From Begonia masoniana (Eukaryota > Streptophyta > Magnoliopsida > Cucurbitales > Begoniaceae), in contig CM039506.1 of the NCBI GenBank assembly GCA_022432975.1, positions 15,295,545 through 15,359,544 of the forward strand: 64,000 bases of DNA. The letters are read 5' to 3'. Positions within the stretch are counted from its first letter, which is position 1. Each line of letters starts with the position of its first letter. Below, in pieces: positions 8,464-19,587 of this stretch. A program made the position numbers and the translations under genes. The notes below the pieces were generated by a model, which saw only the letters and a program-made list of their open reading frames with translations, was not told the DNA's origin and searched no databases.

Positions 8464-11400
8464 TCACTGTTTTGCAGGTTGACTGCTCTCCCGAAAAGAA
8501 TCAGTGGTACCTTGACAGTGGTTGTTCAAGACATATGACGGGAGACTCAACCAAGTTTGCTATTGTCAACAAGAAGAAGGGCAGTGTTACTTTTGGGGGA
8601 AACCAAAAGGGCAAGATTGTTGGCATAGGCAATATAAGTAACAATATTAATTCTGTTATTGAGAATGTGTTATTAGTTGATGGATTGAAGCATAATTTAC
8701 TTAGTATTAGCCAGTTATGTGATAAAGGATATAAGGTGACTTTTAAGTCAAATTCCTGCATAATTAAACATGCTGCAAATGGCAAAATTCCGTTTACTGG
8801 CTTTAGAAAAGAAAATATCTATATCATTGACTTAGATAATATTGTTTGTGATAATGAGAAATGTTTTGTTATTAATTCCTCTAATGATAGCTGGATTTGG
8901 CATAGGAGATTAGGACATGTAGGAATAGATACCTTAGCTAAGATTACTAAGGATAATTTAGTTAGAGGGATTCCTAAGATATCATTTGAAAAGGATAAGG
9001 TCTGTGAAGCCTGCCAAATGGGTAAGCAGATCAAAAGTTCTTTTGCACCGAAGAATGCAATTTCAACTTCCAAGCCTCTCCAACTTCTCCACATGGACCT
9101 CTTCGGTCCTTCCAATATAGATAGTCTAGGTGGAAAATTCTATGGTTATGTCATTGTTGACGACTTCTCTAGATTCACCTAGGTATTCTTTCGGAAGTTT
9201 AAGGATGAGACTTTTGATACATTTTCTAGCTTTAGGAAAAAAGTTCAAAATGAAAAGGAGCTCACCATTGTTGCTATTCGTAGTGATCATGGTGGAGAAT
9301 TTGAAAATGAGAGATTTGAACTCTTGTGTCTCAAGTATGGAATTGAGCACAATTTCTCCTCTCCTAGAACCCCTCAGCAAAATGGTGTTGTTGAGAGGAA
9401 AAATAGGTCTCTCCTAGAACTAGCCCGAACCATGCTAAATGAAAATTCCCTTCCTAAGTATTTCTGGGCTGAAGCTGTTGCAACAGCTTGTTATGTGCTC
9501 AATCGGGTCTCCATAAGACCTATTCTTGAGAAAACTCCATATGAGCTCTGGAGTGGAAAAACACCTTCTGTTAAATACTTTAGAGCCTTTGGTAGTAAAT
9601 GCTTTATTCTCAACACTAAGGATAACTTAGGAAAATTCGATTCCAAATCTGATCTTGGAATTTTTCTTGGTTATTCTCTTACTAGTAAAGCATATAGAGT
9701 ATTCAATAGGAGAACTCTAGTTGTAGAGGAATCAGTTCATGTTAACTTTGATGAGTCCCCTCAACCCACAATCAATGTGGATGAGGATGTCACTTTGGAA
9801 AATCATTTGGACTCTCTTTCCTTAGAAAAACCCTCAGATTCTCTACAAGTAGAAAAATCCTTAGAACCCTCCTCTACTTCTCTTGATATTGTTCCTGTCA
9901 AGGATGAAAATCCTACTCTCCCTAGAGATTGGAAATATGTCAGAAACCATCCAATAGATGAAATCTTAGGTGATCCTTCTCTAGGAGTTAAGACTAGATC
10001 CTCTCTTAGGAATCTCTGTGCCAATGTGGCATTTATCTCTCAAGTAGAGCCTAAGAAGTTTGAAGAGGCCGAGAATGATGAGTATCAGATTTTAGCTATT
10101 CAAGAAGAGCTAAATCAATTTGAAAGGAGCAAGGTATGAGAACTTGTTCCACGGCCTAAGGATCATCCCATTATTGGAACTAAATGGGTTTATAAGAATA
10201 AATTGGATGAAAATGGAATTGTTGTGAGAAACAAGGCTAGACTAGTTGCTAAGGGATACTCTCAAGAAGAGGGTATTGATTTTGAGGAATCTTTTGCCCT
10301 TGTAGCTAGATTAGAGTCCATTAGGATACTCCTTGCTTTTGCTTGCTACAAAAACTTCACACTCTTTCAAATGGATGTAAAGAGTGCATTCTTAAATAGT
10401 TATATTACAGAAGAAGTTTATGTTGAGCAACCCTTAGGTTTTGAAGCTTTTGACAAACCCGACCATGTCTATAAATTAAGGAAAGCTCTCTATGGTCTTA
10501 AACAGGCTCCTAGAGCTTGGTATGATAGGTTGAGGAACTTCCTTGAGGAAAGGAATTTCAAAAAGGGTAACACCGACTTAACTCTATTTACCATGCAAAA
10601 GGATAAGGATATTCTGTTAGTTCAAATTTATGTCGATGACATTATTTTTGGATCAACTAATGTCAACATGTGTAATAAGTTTTCCTCCCTCATGCAAAGT
10701 GAATTTGAGATGAGTATGATGGGGGAGTTAAAATTCTTCTTAGGATTTCAGATTAGCCAATCTCCTGATGGAATTTTCTTCTGTCAAGAAAAGTACATTA
10801 AGGAACTTCTTAAGAAATTTGGTTTAGAATCTGTCAAATCTTCTAGAACTCACATGAGTACCACAACAAAATTGGACAAAGATGAAAACGGTATAAGTGT
10901 AGACATTAAGAAATATCGTGGTATGATTGGTTCTTTGTTATATCTGACTGCCAGTAGGCCAGATATTCTATTTAGTGTTTATTTATGTGCTAGATTCCAA
11001 GCTGCCCCTAAGGAGTCTCATTTATCTGCTGTAAAAAGGATTTTCAAATATTTGAGTGAGACTTATGATTTAGGATTATGGTATCCAAAGGGCACTTCTT
11101 TTAATCTGATTGGATATTCAGATTCTAATTATGCAGGTAGTCTTGTTGATAGAAAAAGTACTAGTGGCACCTGTCAGTTCTTAGGTGAATCTTTAGTCTC
11201 CTGGTATTCTAAGAAACAAAATTCTGTTGCATTGTCAACTGCTGAGAGTGAATATATTACTGCAGGCAGTTGTTGTGCTCAAATGCTTTGGATGAAACAA
11301 ACTCTAGAAGACTATAATCTGTTCTATGATAGGATTCTTATTCGGTGTGACAACACCAGTGCAATTAATATTTCTAAGAATCCAATTCAGCATTCTAGAA

Positions 11401-11579
11401 CTAAGCATATAGAGGTCAGATATCACTTTATAAGAGATCATGTACAAAAAGGTGATATTACCTTAGAATTTGTTAATTCTGTTGATCAATTAGCTGATAT
11501 CTTTACCAAGCCTTTGGATGAAAAGACCTTCAATAATATAAGAATAAGGCTAGGTCTCATTCGGTTTGAGAAAAGCTAA
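8451..11579 (+). pseudogene. pol: Sirevirus Pol: protease, integrase, RT, RNase H (two nonsense codons)
   Basis: One reading frame apart from two stops, TAG at 9180 and TGA at 10137, both where the family has Trp. Protease motif LDSGCSRHMTGD is near 8510. Integrase has the HHCC finger (HRRLGHVG ... CEACQMGK, 8900-9030), core MDLFGP ... DDFSRF, and DHGGEFEN (about 9287). RT has [18 protein letters not shown] and the catalytic YVDD at about 10633. RNase H ends with DNTSAI and [14 protein letters not shown]. Order protease-integrase-RT is copia. There is no in-frame ATG at the start; the frame differs from gag, opens after TAA 8448 and overlaps gag by 13 nt, so expression would need a frameshift, splicing or a repaired indel. 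'ctgttttgcag|gtt' at 8466-8480 resembles a splice acceptor. Confidence 0.9.
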
Positions 11580-11877
11580 GTTTCTTCTGTTGGAAATCTT
11601 TCCTGTGAGAGAGTGGTCAGATTTGTAGATAACCGGATGATGTTTTTCTTCACTAACCGGATGATGTCTATGCACCGGATGATGCATTTTCTTTTCTGCT
11701 GACACGTGTCACCCATCGAGTGATATCGTTGTTACACGTGCATCTTCATCACGTCAGGCGTGGTTCTATTCTTTTAAACTTATCTACTGCTCAGAAACGC
11801 TTCATCTTTCGCGCCTTTACAGAAAAACCTCTGCCTTCAACCCTTTCTCTCTAGGTCTTCTTCACAGAACCTTTCCA
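11580..11877 (+). promoter_or_regulatory. Pol to env-like spacer with candidate internal promoter
   Basis: Non-coding. It contains three copies of ACCGGATGATG (11632-11642, 11656-11666, 11674-11684), the perfect 12-bp palindrome TGACACGTGTCA (11700-11711), an ACACGTGC G-box-like site near 11734 and a CACGTCA near 11750. The AT-rich 'cttttaaacttatc' about 100 bp before the env-like ATG could act as a TATA region. The cluster suggests a promoter for a separate env-like transcript; this is inference from motifs only. Confidence 0.35.
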
Positions 11878-14173
11878 ATGGATCATCTGGGTTCATCTCG
11901 AGCTGTTGCTGAACCAGCGAAAAAGAAAGCCAAAACCACTGCTCATCCACCACGAGTGATTCCTCGAGCGAATAGTTGGCCGTCGCTCTATTTCTTCACT
12001 GAGACCGCTGAAATCAGGTATCACGACGACTTTAAGGATAAGAAATTGATTCCCAGTCGTGGTATTGTACCAGACGAGTTAGTTGCCTTAAACATCGTAG
12101 CACCCTTGACTGACATTGGATTAATAGGGTTGTTTGACGTTGAATCCTTCTTTTACCCTATTGCCATTAGGATGTTCTATGCCAATCTTAGTTATCCTTC
12201 TGACCAGTCAACCATTTCGAGCTATGTGTATGGAAAACGCATAGTTCTAACTTCCCAATCCATCAATGAGCTACTGGGGAGTCCTCATCTCGATCAACAT
12301 CCCAAAATTTTTTCAACTGGACAAGAACGCCCTTTTCTTAGAACTCCTGATGGTGAACAATTTTTGAAAGAGATTGCTCTAGACCCACACAATATTCCCA
12401 ATTCCTTAAAGAGCAGACATTTATCTATTAGAGCTCGTCTTCTCCATCAAATGATATGCTATAATGTCATTCCTAAGGGTGGTCATTATGATGATATTAG
12501 CTGCATGGAATTTGTTATTCTTTTTGCCCTCTATCAAAAGACCCCGGTTGATATAGGATAAATTATTCTGAGAAGGATTATTCAGAGTGTTTTTTCAGGT
12601 CCTACATCTTTTCCCTATAACCTCCTTCTTATGAAGATCTTTCAGAAATTTGAGGTTGAATTTCAAGAGGATGAGGATCCTTCCTGTCTCAAACCATCTA
12701 GTTATTATTCTAAATCCACCTTGTCCAGGATGGGAATTAAGAGAACACGTCAAGGGAAGTTTGTATTGGATCAGTCCAAGCAGAGGGCTGCAACGGTTAC
12801 AATTGTCAGAAAAGGCAAAAGGCAATTGCCTTTAGATGCAGAGTCCTCTATGCAAGAAGGAAGTGGTGACTCAGAGATCCCTGCCTTTGATATTTTCCCT
12901 CCTCATTCTCTGGTCTCATGCTCCCACCTTCCTCCACCAATGCTGTAATAACCCAGAAATTTTATTGAATAAATTAAAAGTTTTGTTAGGATTTCGTGAG
13001 AGATTTTAACGGGTTAAATAGCTTATTAAAATTTGGGATTTTATTATTGCAAAAAAAAGTGGACGAGAATTTAACGAGAATATGGAAGTTTAAACACGGG
13101 AGGGCGAAACGGTAAATGAGGATTAATTAATGGTTAGTTTTATTATTATTATTTTTATTATAAAAAAAAAACATAAAAACAACAGAATAGCATTCTGTTG
13201 TTCGTCGAATGCCTGAGCGCCGAGGGCCGTGAAACAGGGGAGAGGGGAGAGGGGAGAGCGACGGGAGGCGACGTTCTCCGACCAAAATCGACGACGTTTT
13301 CTGACGCTCTCCGGCCAGACGACTCCGGCGAGGAGGTTCCAGCCGTCTCCGCGCAGGCACGACTTGTAAGCGGGATTTTTCCCCTGTTTTCCTCTCTGTT
13401 CGAGGTCGTGGATCGCCGAGCTGCTAGAGCTCCGATCGCTGGCCCTTTTTGGTTGCTCTCGGCGTCGAATTGCCGAGCTCGGTGCTGACAAAGGTTGCCG
13501 AGCAATGGTGAGCTCGGATTGAGTGAAAAATCGAGGGCTCCAATTTGGGGAATTCGGGTTTTGTGTGTGTAGCTCGGGATTTTGGGTTAGTTTACGCTAA
13601 TTGGGTATGTGAGAGATCGATTGATGAGGAATTGGGTGGAATTTGATGGAAAACCGAAATAGGGAAATTTTATTGGTGAAGGGCAGTTTGGGTTTTCTGA
13701 TAATTGACCTAGCTAGGGTCGTTTGTTTTCAAATTCCTTTTGGCAGGTTAAAATAGGTTATTAGAGGAGTACGTGGCCGTTGGAATCGTTTGATTCCGAT
13801 ATCCGACGCGAGAGTTATGCACGTTTGAAGTTTTGGGTCGGTTTTTACTGAATCTAAATTAGTGGCCGTTTAGTTAGATTTTAGTTGGATTAGACTCGAA
13901 ATAGTAGTTTGAGAGTAATTGGTGAATGTAAGTTGATTTTGATGAAGTCTGAATTTTTGTCGTAGGTCGAGCCGTAGGTGGACAAGAAACCGAACATCCT
14001 CAGCAAGCTAGGACGCCAGGTAAGTAGTAGTGTGGTTGAGAATGTTTGAGAGTCGCCCAGAAGGGCCTACACCACAGTTGTTTGCTTGTTGTGAGTCGTG
14101 TGTATGCCGTGAGTGGTTTGTATGCGATGTGTGTGTGTGGTGGCCATAGGTACGTGTGTGGTGTAATGTGGAG

Positions 14174-15502
14174 GTGAAGTCATCGTTAGTTGGTCATGGT
14201 ATGCAGTTGTGAGTCGTAGGTACGTGTGTGAAGTTAGTGTAGATGTGAAGTCATCGTTAGTTGGTCATGGTATGCAGGTTGTGAGTCGTAGGTGCGTGTG
14301 TGATGTGATGTGATGTGGAGGTGAAGTCATCATTAGTTGGTCATGGTATGCAGGTTGTGAGTCGTAGGTACGTGTGTGAAGTTATGTAGATGTGAAGTCA
14401 TCGTTAGTTGGTCATGGTATGCAGGTTGTGAGTCATAGGTGCTGTGATGTGATTGTGAAGTTATGTAGATGTGAAGTCATCGTTAGTTGGTCATGGTATG
14501 CAGGTTGTGAGTCGTAGGTACGTGTGTGAAGTTATGTAGATGTGAAGTCATCGTTAGTTGGTCATGGTATGCAGGTTGTGAGTCGTAGGTACGTGTGTGA
14601 AGTTATGTAGATGTGAAGTCATCGTTAGTTGGTCATGGTATGCAGGTTGTGAGTCGTAGGTACGTGTGTGAAGTTATGTAGATGTGAAGTCATCGTTAGT
14701 TGGTCATGGTATGCAGGTTGTGAGTCGTAGGTACGTGTGTGAAGTTATGTAGATGTGAAGTCATCGTTAGTTGGTCATGGTATGCAGGTTGTGAGTCGTA
14801 GGTACGTGTGTGAAGTTATGTAGATGTGAAGTCATCGTTAGTTGGTCATGGTATGCAGGTTGTGAGTCGTAGGTACGTGTGTGAAGTTATGTAGATGTGA
14901 AGTCATCGTTAGTTGGTCATGGTATGCAGGTTGTGAGTCGTAGGTACGTGTGTGAAGTTATGTAGATGTGAAGTCATCGTTAGTTGGTCATGGTATGCAG
15001 GTTGTGAGTCGTAGGTACGTGTGTGAAGTTATGTAGATGTGAAGTCATCGTTAGTTGGTCATGGTATGCAGGTTGTGAGTCGTAGGTACGTGTGTGAAGT
15101 TATGTAGATGTGAAGTCATCGTTAGTTGGTCATGGTATGCAGGTTGTGAGTCGTAGGTACGTGTGTGAAGTTATGTAGATGTGAAGTCATCGTTAGTTGG
15201 TCATGGTATGCAGGTTGTGAGTCGTAGGTACGTGTGTGAAGTTATGTAGATGTGAAGTCATCGTTAGTTGGTCATGGTATGCAGGTTGTGAGTCGTAGGT
15301 ACGTGTGTGAAGTTATGTAGATGTGAAGTCATCGTTAGTTGGTCATGGTATGCAGGTTGTGAGTCGTAGGTACGTGTGTGAAGTTATGTAGATGTGAAGT
15401 CATCGTTAGTTGGTCATGGTATGCAGGTTGTGAGTCGTAGGTACGTGTGTGAAGTTATGTAGATGTGAAGTCATCGTTAGTTGGTCATGGTATGCAGGTT
15501 GT
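14174..15502 (+). repeat. 71-bp tandem array, about 19 copies
   Basis: The unit begins GTGAAGTCATCGTTAGTTGG. The first five copies vary in sequence and length; from about 14542 onward the copies repeat at exactly 71 bp and look nearly identical. This gradient suggests recent amplification from the downstream side. It lies in the putative second intron of H. Confidence 0.95.
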
Positions 15503-16990
15503 GGAGTCGTTGTTAATTGATTGTGATGCGTATGTGGAGTCGTTGTTAATTGATTGTGATGCGTATGTGGAGTCGTTGTTAATTGATTGTGATGCGTATG
15601 TGGAGTCGTTGTTAATTGATTGTGATGCGTATGTGGAGTCGTTGTTAATTGATTGTGATGCGTATGTGGAGTCGTTGTTAATTGATTGTGATGCGTATGT
15701 GGAGTCGTTGTTAATTGATTGTGATGCGTATGTGGAGTCGTTGTTAATTGATTGTGATGCGTATGTGGAGTCGTTGTTAATTGATTGTGATGCGTATGTG
15801 GAGTCGTTGTTAATTGATTGTGATGCGTATGTGGAGTCGTTGTTAATTGATTGTGATGCGTATGTGGAGTCGTTGTTAATTGATTGTGATGCGTATGTGG
15901 AGTCGTTGTTAATTGATTGTGATGCGTATGTGGAGTCGTTGTTAATTGATTGTGATGCGTATGTGGAGTCGTTGTTAATTGATTGTGATGCGTATGTGGA
16001 GTCGTTGTTAATTGATTGTGATGCGTATGTGGAGTCGTTGTTAATTGATTGTGATGCGTATGTGGAGTCGTTGTTAATTGATTGTGATGCGTATGTGGAG
16101 TCGTTGTTAATTGATTGTGATGCGTATGTGGAGTCGTTGTTAATTGATTGTGATGCGTATGTGGAGTCGTTGTTAATTGATTGTGATGCGTATGTGGAGT
16201 CGTTGTTAATTGATTGTGATGCGTATGTGGAGTCGTTGTTAATTGATTGTGATGCGTATGTGGAGTCGTTGTTAATTGATTGTGATGCGTATGTGGAGTC
16301 GTTGTTAATTGATTGTGATGCGTATGTGGAGTCGTTGTTAATTGATTGTGATGCGTATGTGGAGTCGTTGTTAATTGATTGTGATGCGTATGTGGAGTCG
16401 TTGTTAATTGATTGTGATGCGTATGTGGAGTCGTTGTTAATTGATTGTGATGCGTATGTGGAGTCGTTGTTAATTGATTGTGATGCGTATGTGGAGTCGT
16501 TGTTAATTGATTGTGATGCGTATGTGGAGTCGTTGTTAATTGATTGTGATGCGTATGTGGAGTCGTTGTTAATTGATTGTGATGCGTATGTGGAGTCGTT
16601 GTTAATTGATTGTGATGCGTATGTGGAGTCGTTGTTAATTGATTGTGATGCGTATGTGGAGTCGTTGTTAATTGATTGTGATGCGTATGTGGAGTCGTTG
16701 TTAATTGATTGTGATGCGTATGTGGAGTCGTTGTTAATTGATTGTGATGCGTATGTGGAGTCGTTGTTAATTGATTGTGATGCGTATGTGGAGTCGTTGT
16801 TAATTGATTGTGATGCGTATGTGGAGTCGTTGTTAATTGATTGTGATGCGTATGTGGAGTCGTTGTTAATTGATTGTGATGCGTATGTGGAGTCGTTGTT
16901 AATTGATTGTGATGCGTATGTGGAGTCGTTGTTAATTGATTGTGATGCGTATGTGGAGTCGTTGTTATTGATTGTGATGCGTATTGGAGT
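15503..16990 (+). repeat. 33-bp tandem array, about 45 copies
   Basis: The unit GAGTCGTTGTTAATTGATTG plus TGATGCGTATGTG repeats at 33 bp with almost no variation until the last copies (16960 onward, one base lost and a truncated unit). Because 33 is a multiple of three and the unit lacks stops, both strands appear open for over 500 codons (VESLLIDCDAY repeated on plus). That is a by-product of the repeat, not a gene. The array abuts the 71-bp array without spacer, sharing the 'ggttgtg|gagtcg' junction. Confidence 0.95.
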
Positions 16991-17127
16991 GTTTAATTGA
17001 TTGTGATGCGTATGTAGGTTGTAATTAGTTGTTATGGGCATGATCATTTTTCAAGCTACGCAAAATGTTTGAGATGTTTCAGCAGGGAGAGTGAGGTTAG
17101 GACGTGCGGACAGGCGACAGTGGGCTG

Positions 17128-17480
17128 AGTGTGACTGTGGGCCGGCTTCCGGGACGAGCTGGAGCGGTGGCGACGTGCTGGTGTAGTGCGGTGTATTGGC
17201 CGACTGCCTAGGACGGTTGCACTTCGAGTCGAGATAGTGGCTGGAATGTGACTTATGGACCCTGTTCCTGGAGGAACCGGGACGGCGGTGACGTGCCGGG
17301 TAAACAGTGCGGTGGACGGACGCGACTGCCCGGGTGCGGTTGCATTTCGAGTCGGGACAGGGGGGTTTGGGTGTGACTTTTGGACCCCGTTCCTGGAGGA
17401 ACCGGACGGTGGTGACGTGCCGGTAAACAGTGCGGTGTACGGACTGACCTGCCCGGTGCGGTTACATTCCAAACCTCGGT
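17128..17480 (+). repeat. GC-rich direct triplication of about 115 bp
   Basis: Three diverged copies (about 17128-17240, 17248-17360, 17368-17480) each hold 'gttcctggaggaacc'-like, TGACGTGCC and 'cagtgcggtg' blocks. Composition contrasts sharply with the AT-rich arrays upstream. No coding function is supported. Confidence 0.75.
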
Positions 17481-19212
17481 GAGAAGCGATGCGGAGAGAT
17501 GTTGACAACGTGTGTAGAGACCTGCATGTGTTAGGATTGCATAACCAGTTTTCATGCTTCACGTTTATTCTTTTTTTTTAGCACTCTACTTGCTAGGCTT
17601 TGAGCTTACGGTGTGTTCTGTGGTGTAGGTACTGCTGAGCTGGTGGGTGTGTACTGAGAATCTGACTAGGAGTAGGTGGCAATTGGTGGCGTGCGACCAG
17701 GGCCCCGGTTGATGACAGTGTTAGGGCGACCCGACCCAGGATGAGCCGTAGCATGGTGTTGTTGGGAGTAGGACTTTTGTCCTTTTGTGGGGGTGTTTGT
17801 ATTTGTTGTATATAGTCATAGTTAAGGGTGATATGTCACCCTATACTGTGGACTTTCTTCATTTTGGTCGATAGCATTTTTCGTCCTGTTATGATGATTG
17901 TTTGGAGATTTCGTAGACTAGATAGTCGTGTAGGAGTATTCTGGATAGTTTGGGATTTATTCGTTTGCAGACACTTAGCATTTTGGGGGCGCTATTTTCA
18001 GGCGTTACTCTGCCGAAATTTTCGGGGAGGACGCCGTGGTGCTTATTGGTTAGGATTAAGGAAGATTAACGAGTCGTTTAGCTCAGAGTAGTCCCTGTGG
18101 CGAACCGTGAATCCGGGTGGGTTTTCGGGGCGTTACAAATGCCAAGACCCCCTGCTTCCTCCTATCTAGCTCATCCCTTTGAAGCAATGTCTGCCCCTCA
18201 TTTTCCTAGCCTTCCTCATCTCTCCTCTCCTCCTCCACCTCGTTCACCTCCTACATCAGTGGCTTATTCCACTTTACCTTCTATGTCCCCTCTAATTCCA
18301 GAGGAACCCTCTTCCCCTCCACCAACACAGCTGTTGCCCTCTCTGCCTTCACCTGTCCAACCTTCTTCACCAGTCCATCTTTCTCCATCAGTTGAACCAC
18401 CACATACCCTACACATTCCCTCTCCTGTCCAACCTGCTCCACTAGCTCTACCAGCTCCACCAGTCCCTATTTCTTCACCAATCCCCTCAGTTACTCCTGC
18501 ATCTCCTCAGACTTATCAGCGGAGATTTTTCATCAGTGAGGATCAGTTTAATACCTTGCAGTCCAGCATAGTCAGCCTAGGTACTGCCATCACTTCTGTT
18601 CAGGAGCAAATGGATAAACAACTGAGGCAGATCAAATTGGACATGGGCATCGCGTTGGATACAGGACTTGCTCTGCTGTCTAAGAAAATGGACAGACATA
18701 AGGAAATTGCAGCCCTGAATCATCAATCGCTCAAGTCTCAATTTGAGGCTTTTCTACCGGGACCATCTAGTCCTCCTTCTTTCCCGGAGGCTTGCTTAGA
18801 AGACCTCATCCTTCCCCTTTGCAGATCTGAGTTTTTTGAAGACTCTATTCGATTAACGCCTTTAGCTCTTTAGGAGGCAGAACTCCAATTTTCTACTCCT
18901 GTTGCTCCTCCTGCTCGTGTGTCTTCCCCTGAGCCAGCCAGTCCAATGGAAGTATCTTCTGCTGGACCTCCTGTCGAGCCGTCATCCTCTGCCCCTCTTT
19001 TGGATCAGCCTACTAGTGTTGACTTGGCAGTCTCTCCAGTCGCATCACCACCTCCTCCTCCATGTATGGACTTGGTAGTCTATCAAGCACCACTCCCTCA
19101 TGATCTTGAATCCCTTCAAGCCCTCATGGATGATTACTTCTCTCCGCACCTTGAAGTGGACTCGTGGTTCATTCATGCTTTTTGGAAGAAATTTTTAGAT
19201 TTCTGTAAATAG

Positions 19213-19587
19213 GAGATATATTTTTAAACTACAATGTTTTTCTGATTTCCATCTGTTTTTGACTCCTCTACTCTTTACTTATTGATATTCTTTTGTTGAA
19301 TGCATCGCTTCTGCTGTCTCTCTCTCTGATTGTTTTTGATAATGTCAATGGGGGAGAATATATTTGATTGATGATGGATATGCATGTGTACTTAGTTATT
19401 GTTACTATGATTTGAGTATGCATATTTTGGAAAACTGAAATTCTGGATATCTGCATGTCTGTGAAACTGTGGTATTCTCTGTTTCTGTTTCTGAATTATA
19501 TGCTTTTGCTATGGGGGAGCTAGGATTATGGGGGAGGGTTATACTTAATCAAACTTATAGGTTGTCATCATCAAAAAGGGGAGAGAT
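19213..19587 (+). other. S 3' untranslated region with multiple polypurine tracts
   Basis: After the env-like stop, short purine runs recur: TGGGGGAG near 19350, 19514 and 19531, and the main AAAAAGGGGAGAGA at 19573-19586, directly before the 3' LTR. Repeated polypurine tracts upstream of the 3' LTR are a described Sirevirus feature and could prime plus-strand DNA at several sites. Confidence 0.7.

Larger units (their letters stand above)
13366..17629 (+). other. Putative LTR mini-exon and arm-paired intron, H
   Basis: Donor candidate TT|GTAAGC at 13366; acceptor GTCGTAG ending 13965; 54-nt mini-exon 13966-14019; donor CCAG|GTAAGT at 14020; acceptor GGTGTAG ending 17628. The arm CCTACACCACAG (14066-14077) is an exact 12-bp complement of CTGTGGTGTAGG (17618-17629), 3.5 kb apart. 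Relative to family C both arms changed together (CATCAC/GTGATG to CACCAC/GTGGTG), a compensatory change. Splicing itself is inferred. Confidence 0.5.
12944..18137 (+). mobile_element. H: giant solo LTR (5.2 kb) with satellite-like arrays
   Basis: Starts TGTAATAACCC, ends GGGGCGTTACA, and is flanked by TSD AATGC (12939-12943, 18138-18142). There is no primer site, gag or pol inside, so it is an LTR left after LTR-LTR recombination. Its plan matches the Tekay-like LTRs C and D: GC-rich leader with donor-like sites, mini-exon-like segment, GTAAGT, GGGCCTACACCAC, and a GGTGTAG acceptor-like site. Its exceptional length comes from two tandem arrays and a GC-rich triplication, all between the donor-like and acceptor-like sites. 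It splits the S env-like ORF. Confidence 0.88.
11878..19212 (+). pseudogene. Sirevirus envelope-like ORF, split by solo LTR H
   Basis: Reads from ATG 11878 to 12943, then resumes in the same frame at 18143 after removal of H and one TSD copy, ending TAA-type stop near 19210. About 710 codons with two internal stops, TAA 12559 and TAG 18871. The N-terminal part has a globular region seen in plant element accessory ORFs (INELLGSP, RARLLHQMICYNVIPKGG). A basic region follows (KRTRQGKF), then a long Pro/Ser-rich stretch (about 18150-18500), a probable coiled coil (EDQFNTLQSSI ... DTGLALLSKKMDRH, 18535-18720) and a second Pro-rich tail. Position after pol and Pro-rich/coiled-coil make-up match the env-like gene of SIRE1-type elements. 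Whether such proteins act as envelopes is unproven; I see no clear signal peptide or membrane segment. Confidence 0.75.

Noticed and set aside
13123..13505. Several Arg/Ser-rich open frames on both strands
   Set aside because: GC-rich leader part of LTR H; no stops by composition only.
15465..17047. Open frames of more than 500 codons on both strands made of an 11-residue repeat
   Set aside because: They are the 33-bp tandem array read in frame; no start context, no non-repeat domain, and equal openness on both strands. Reported as a repeat.
17056..17562. 168-codon minus-strand frame rich in Pro, Thr and His
   Set aside because: Overlaps the GC-rich triplication of H and follows its repeats; no family match.
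12944..18137. Full-length retrotransposon instead of solo LTR
   Set aside because: No primer site, polypurine tract, gag or pol; the only structure is one LTR plan with arrays, and it ends with a single TSD pair.
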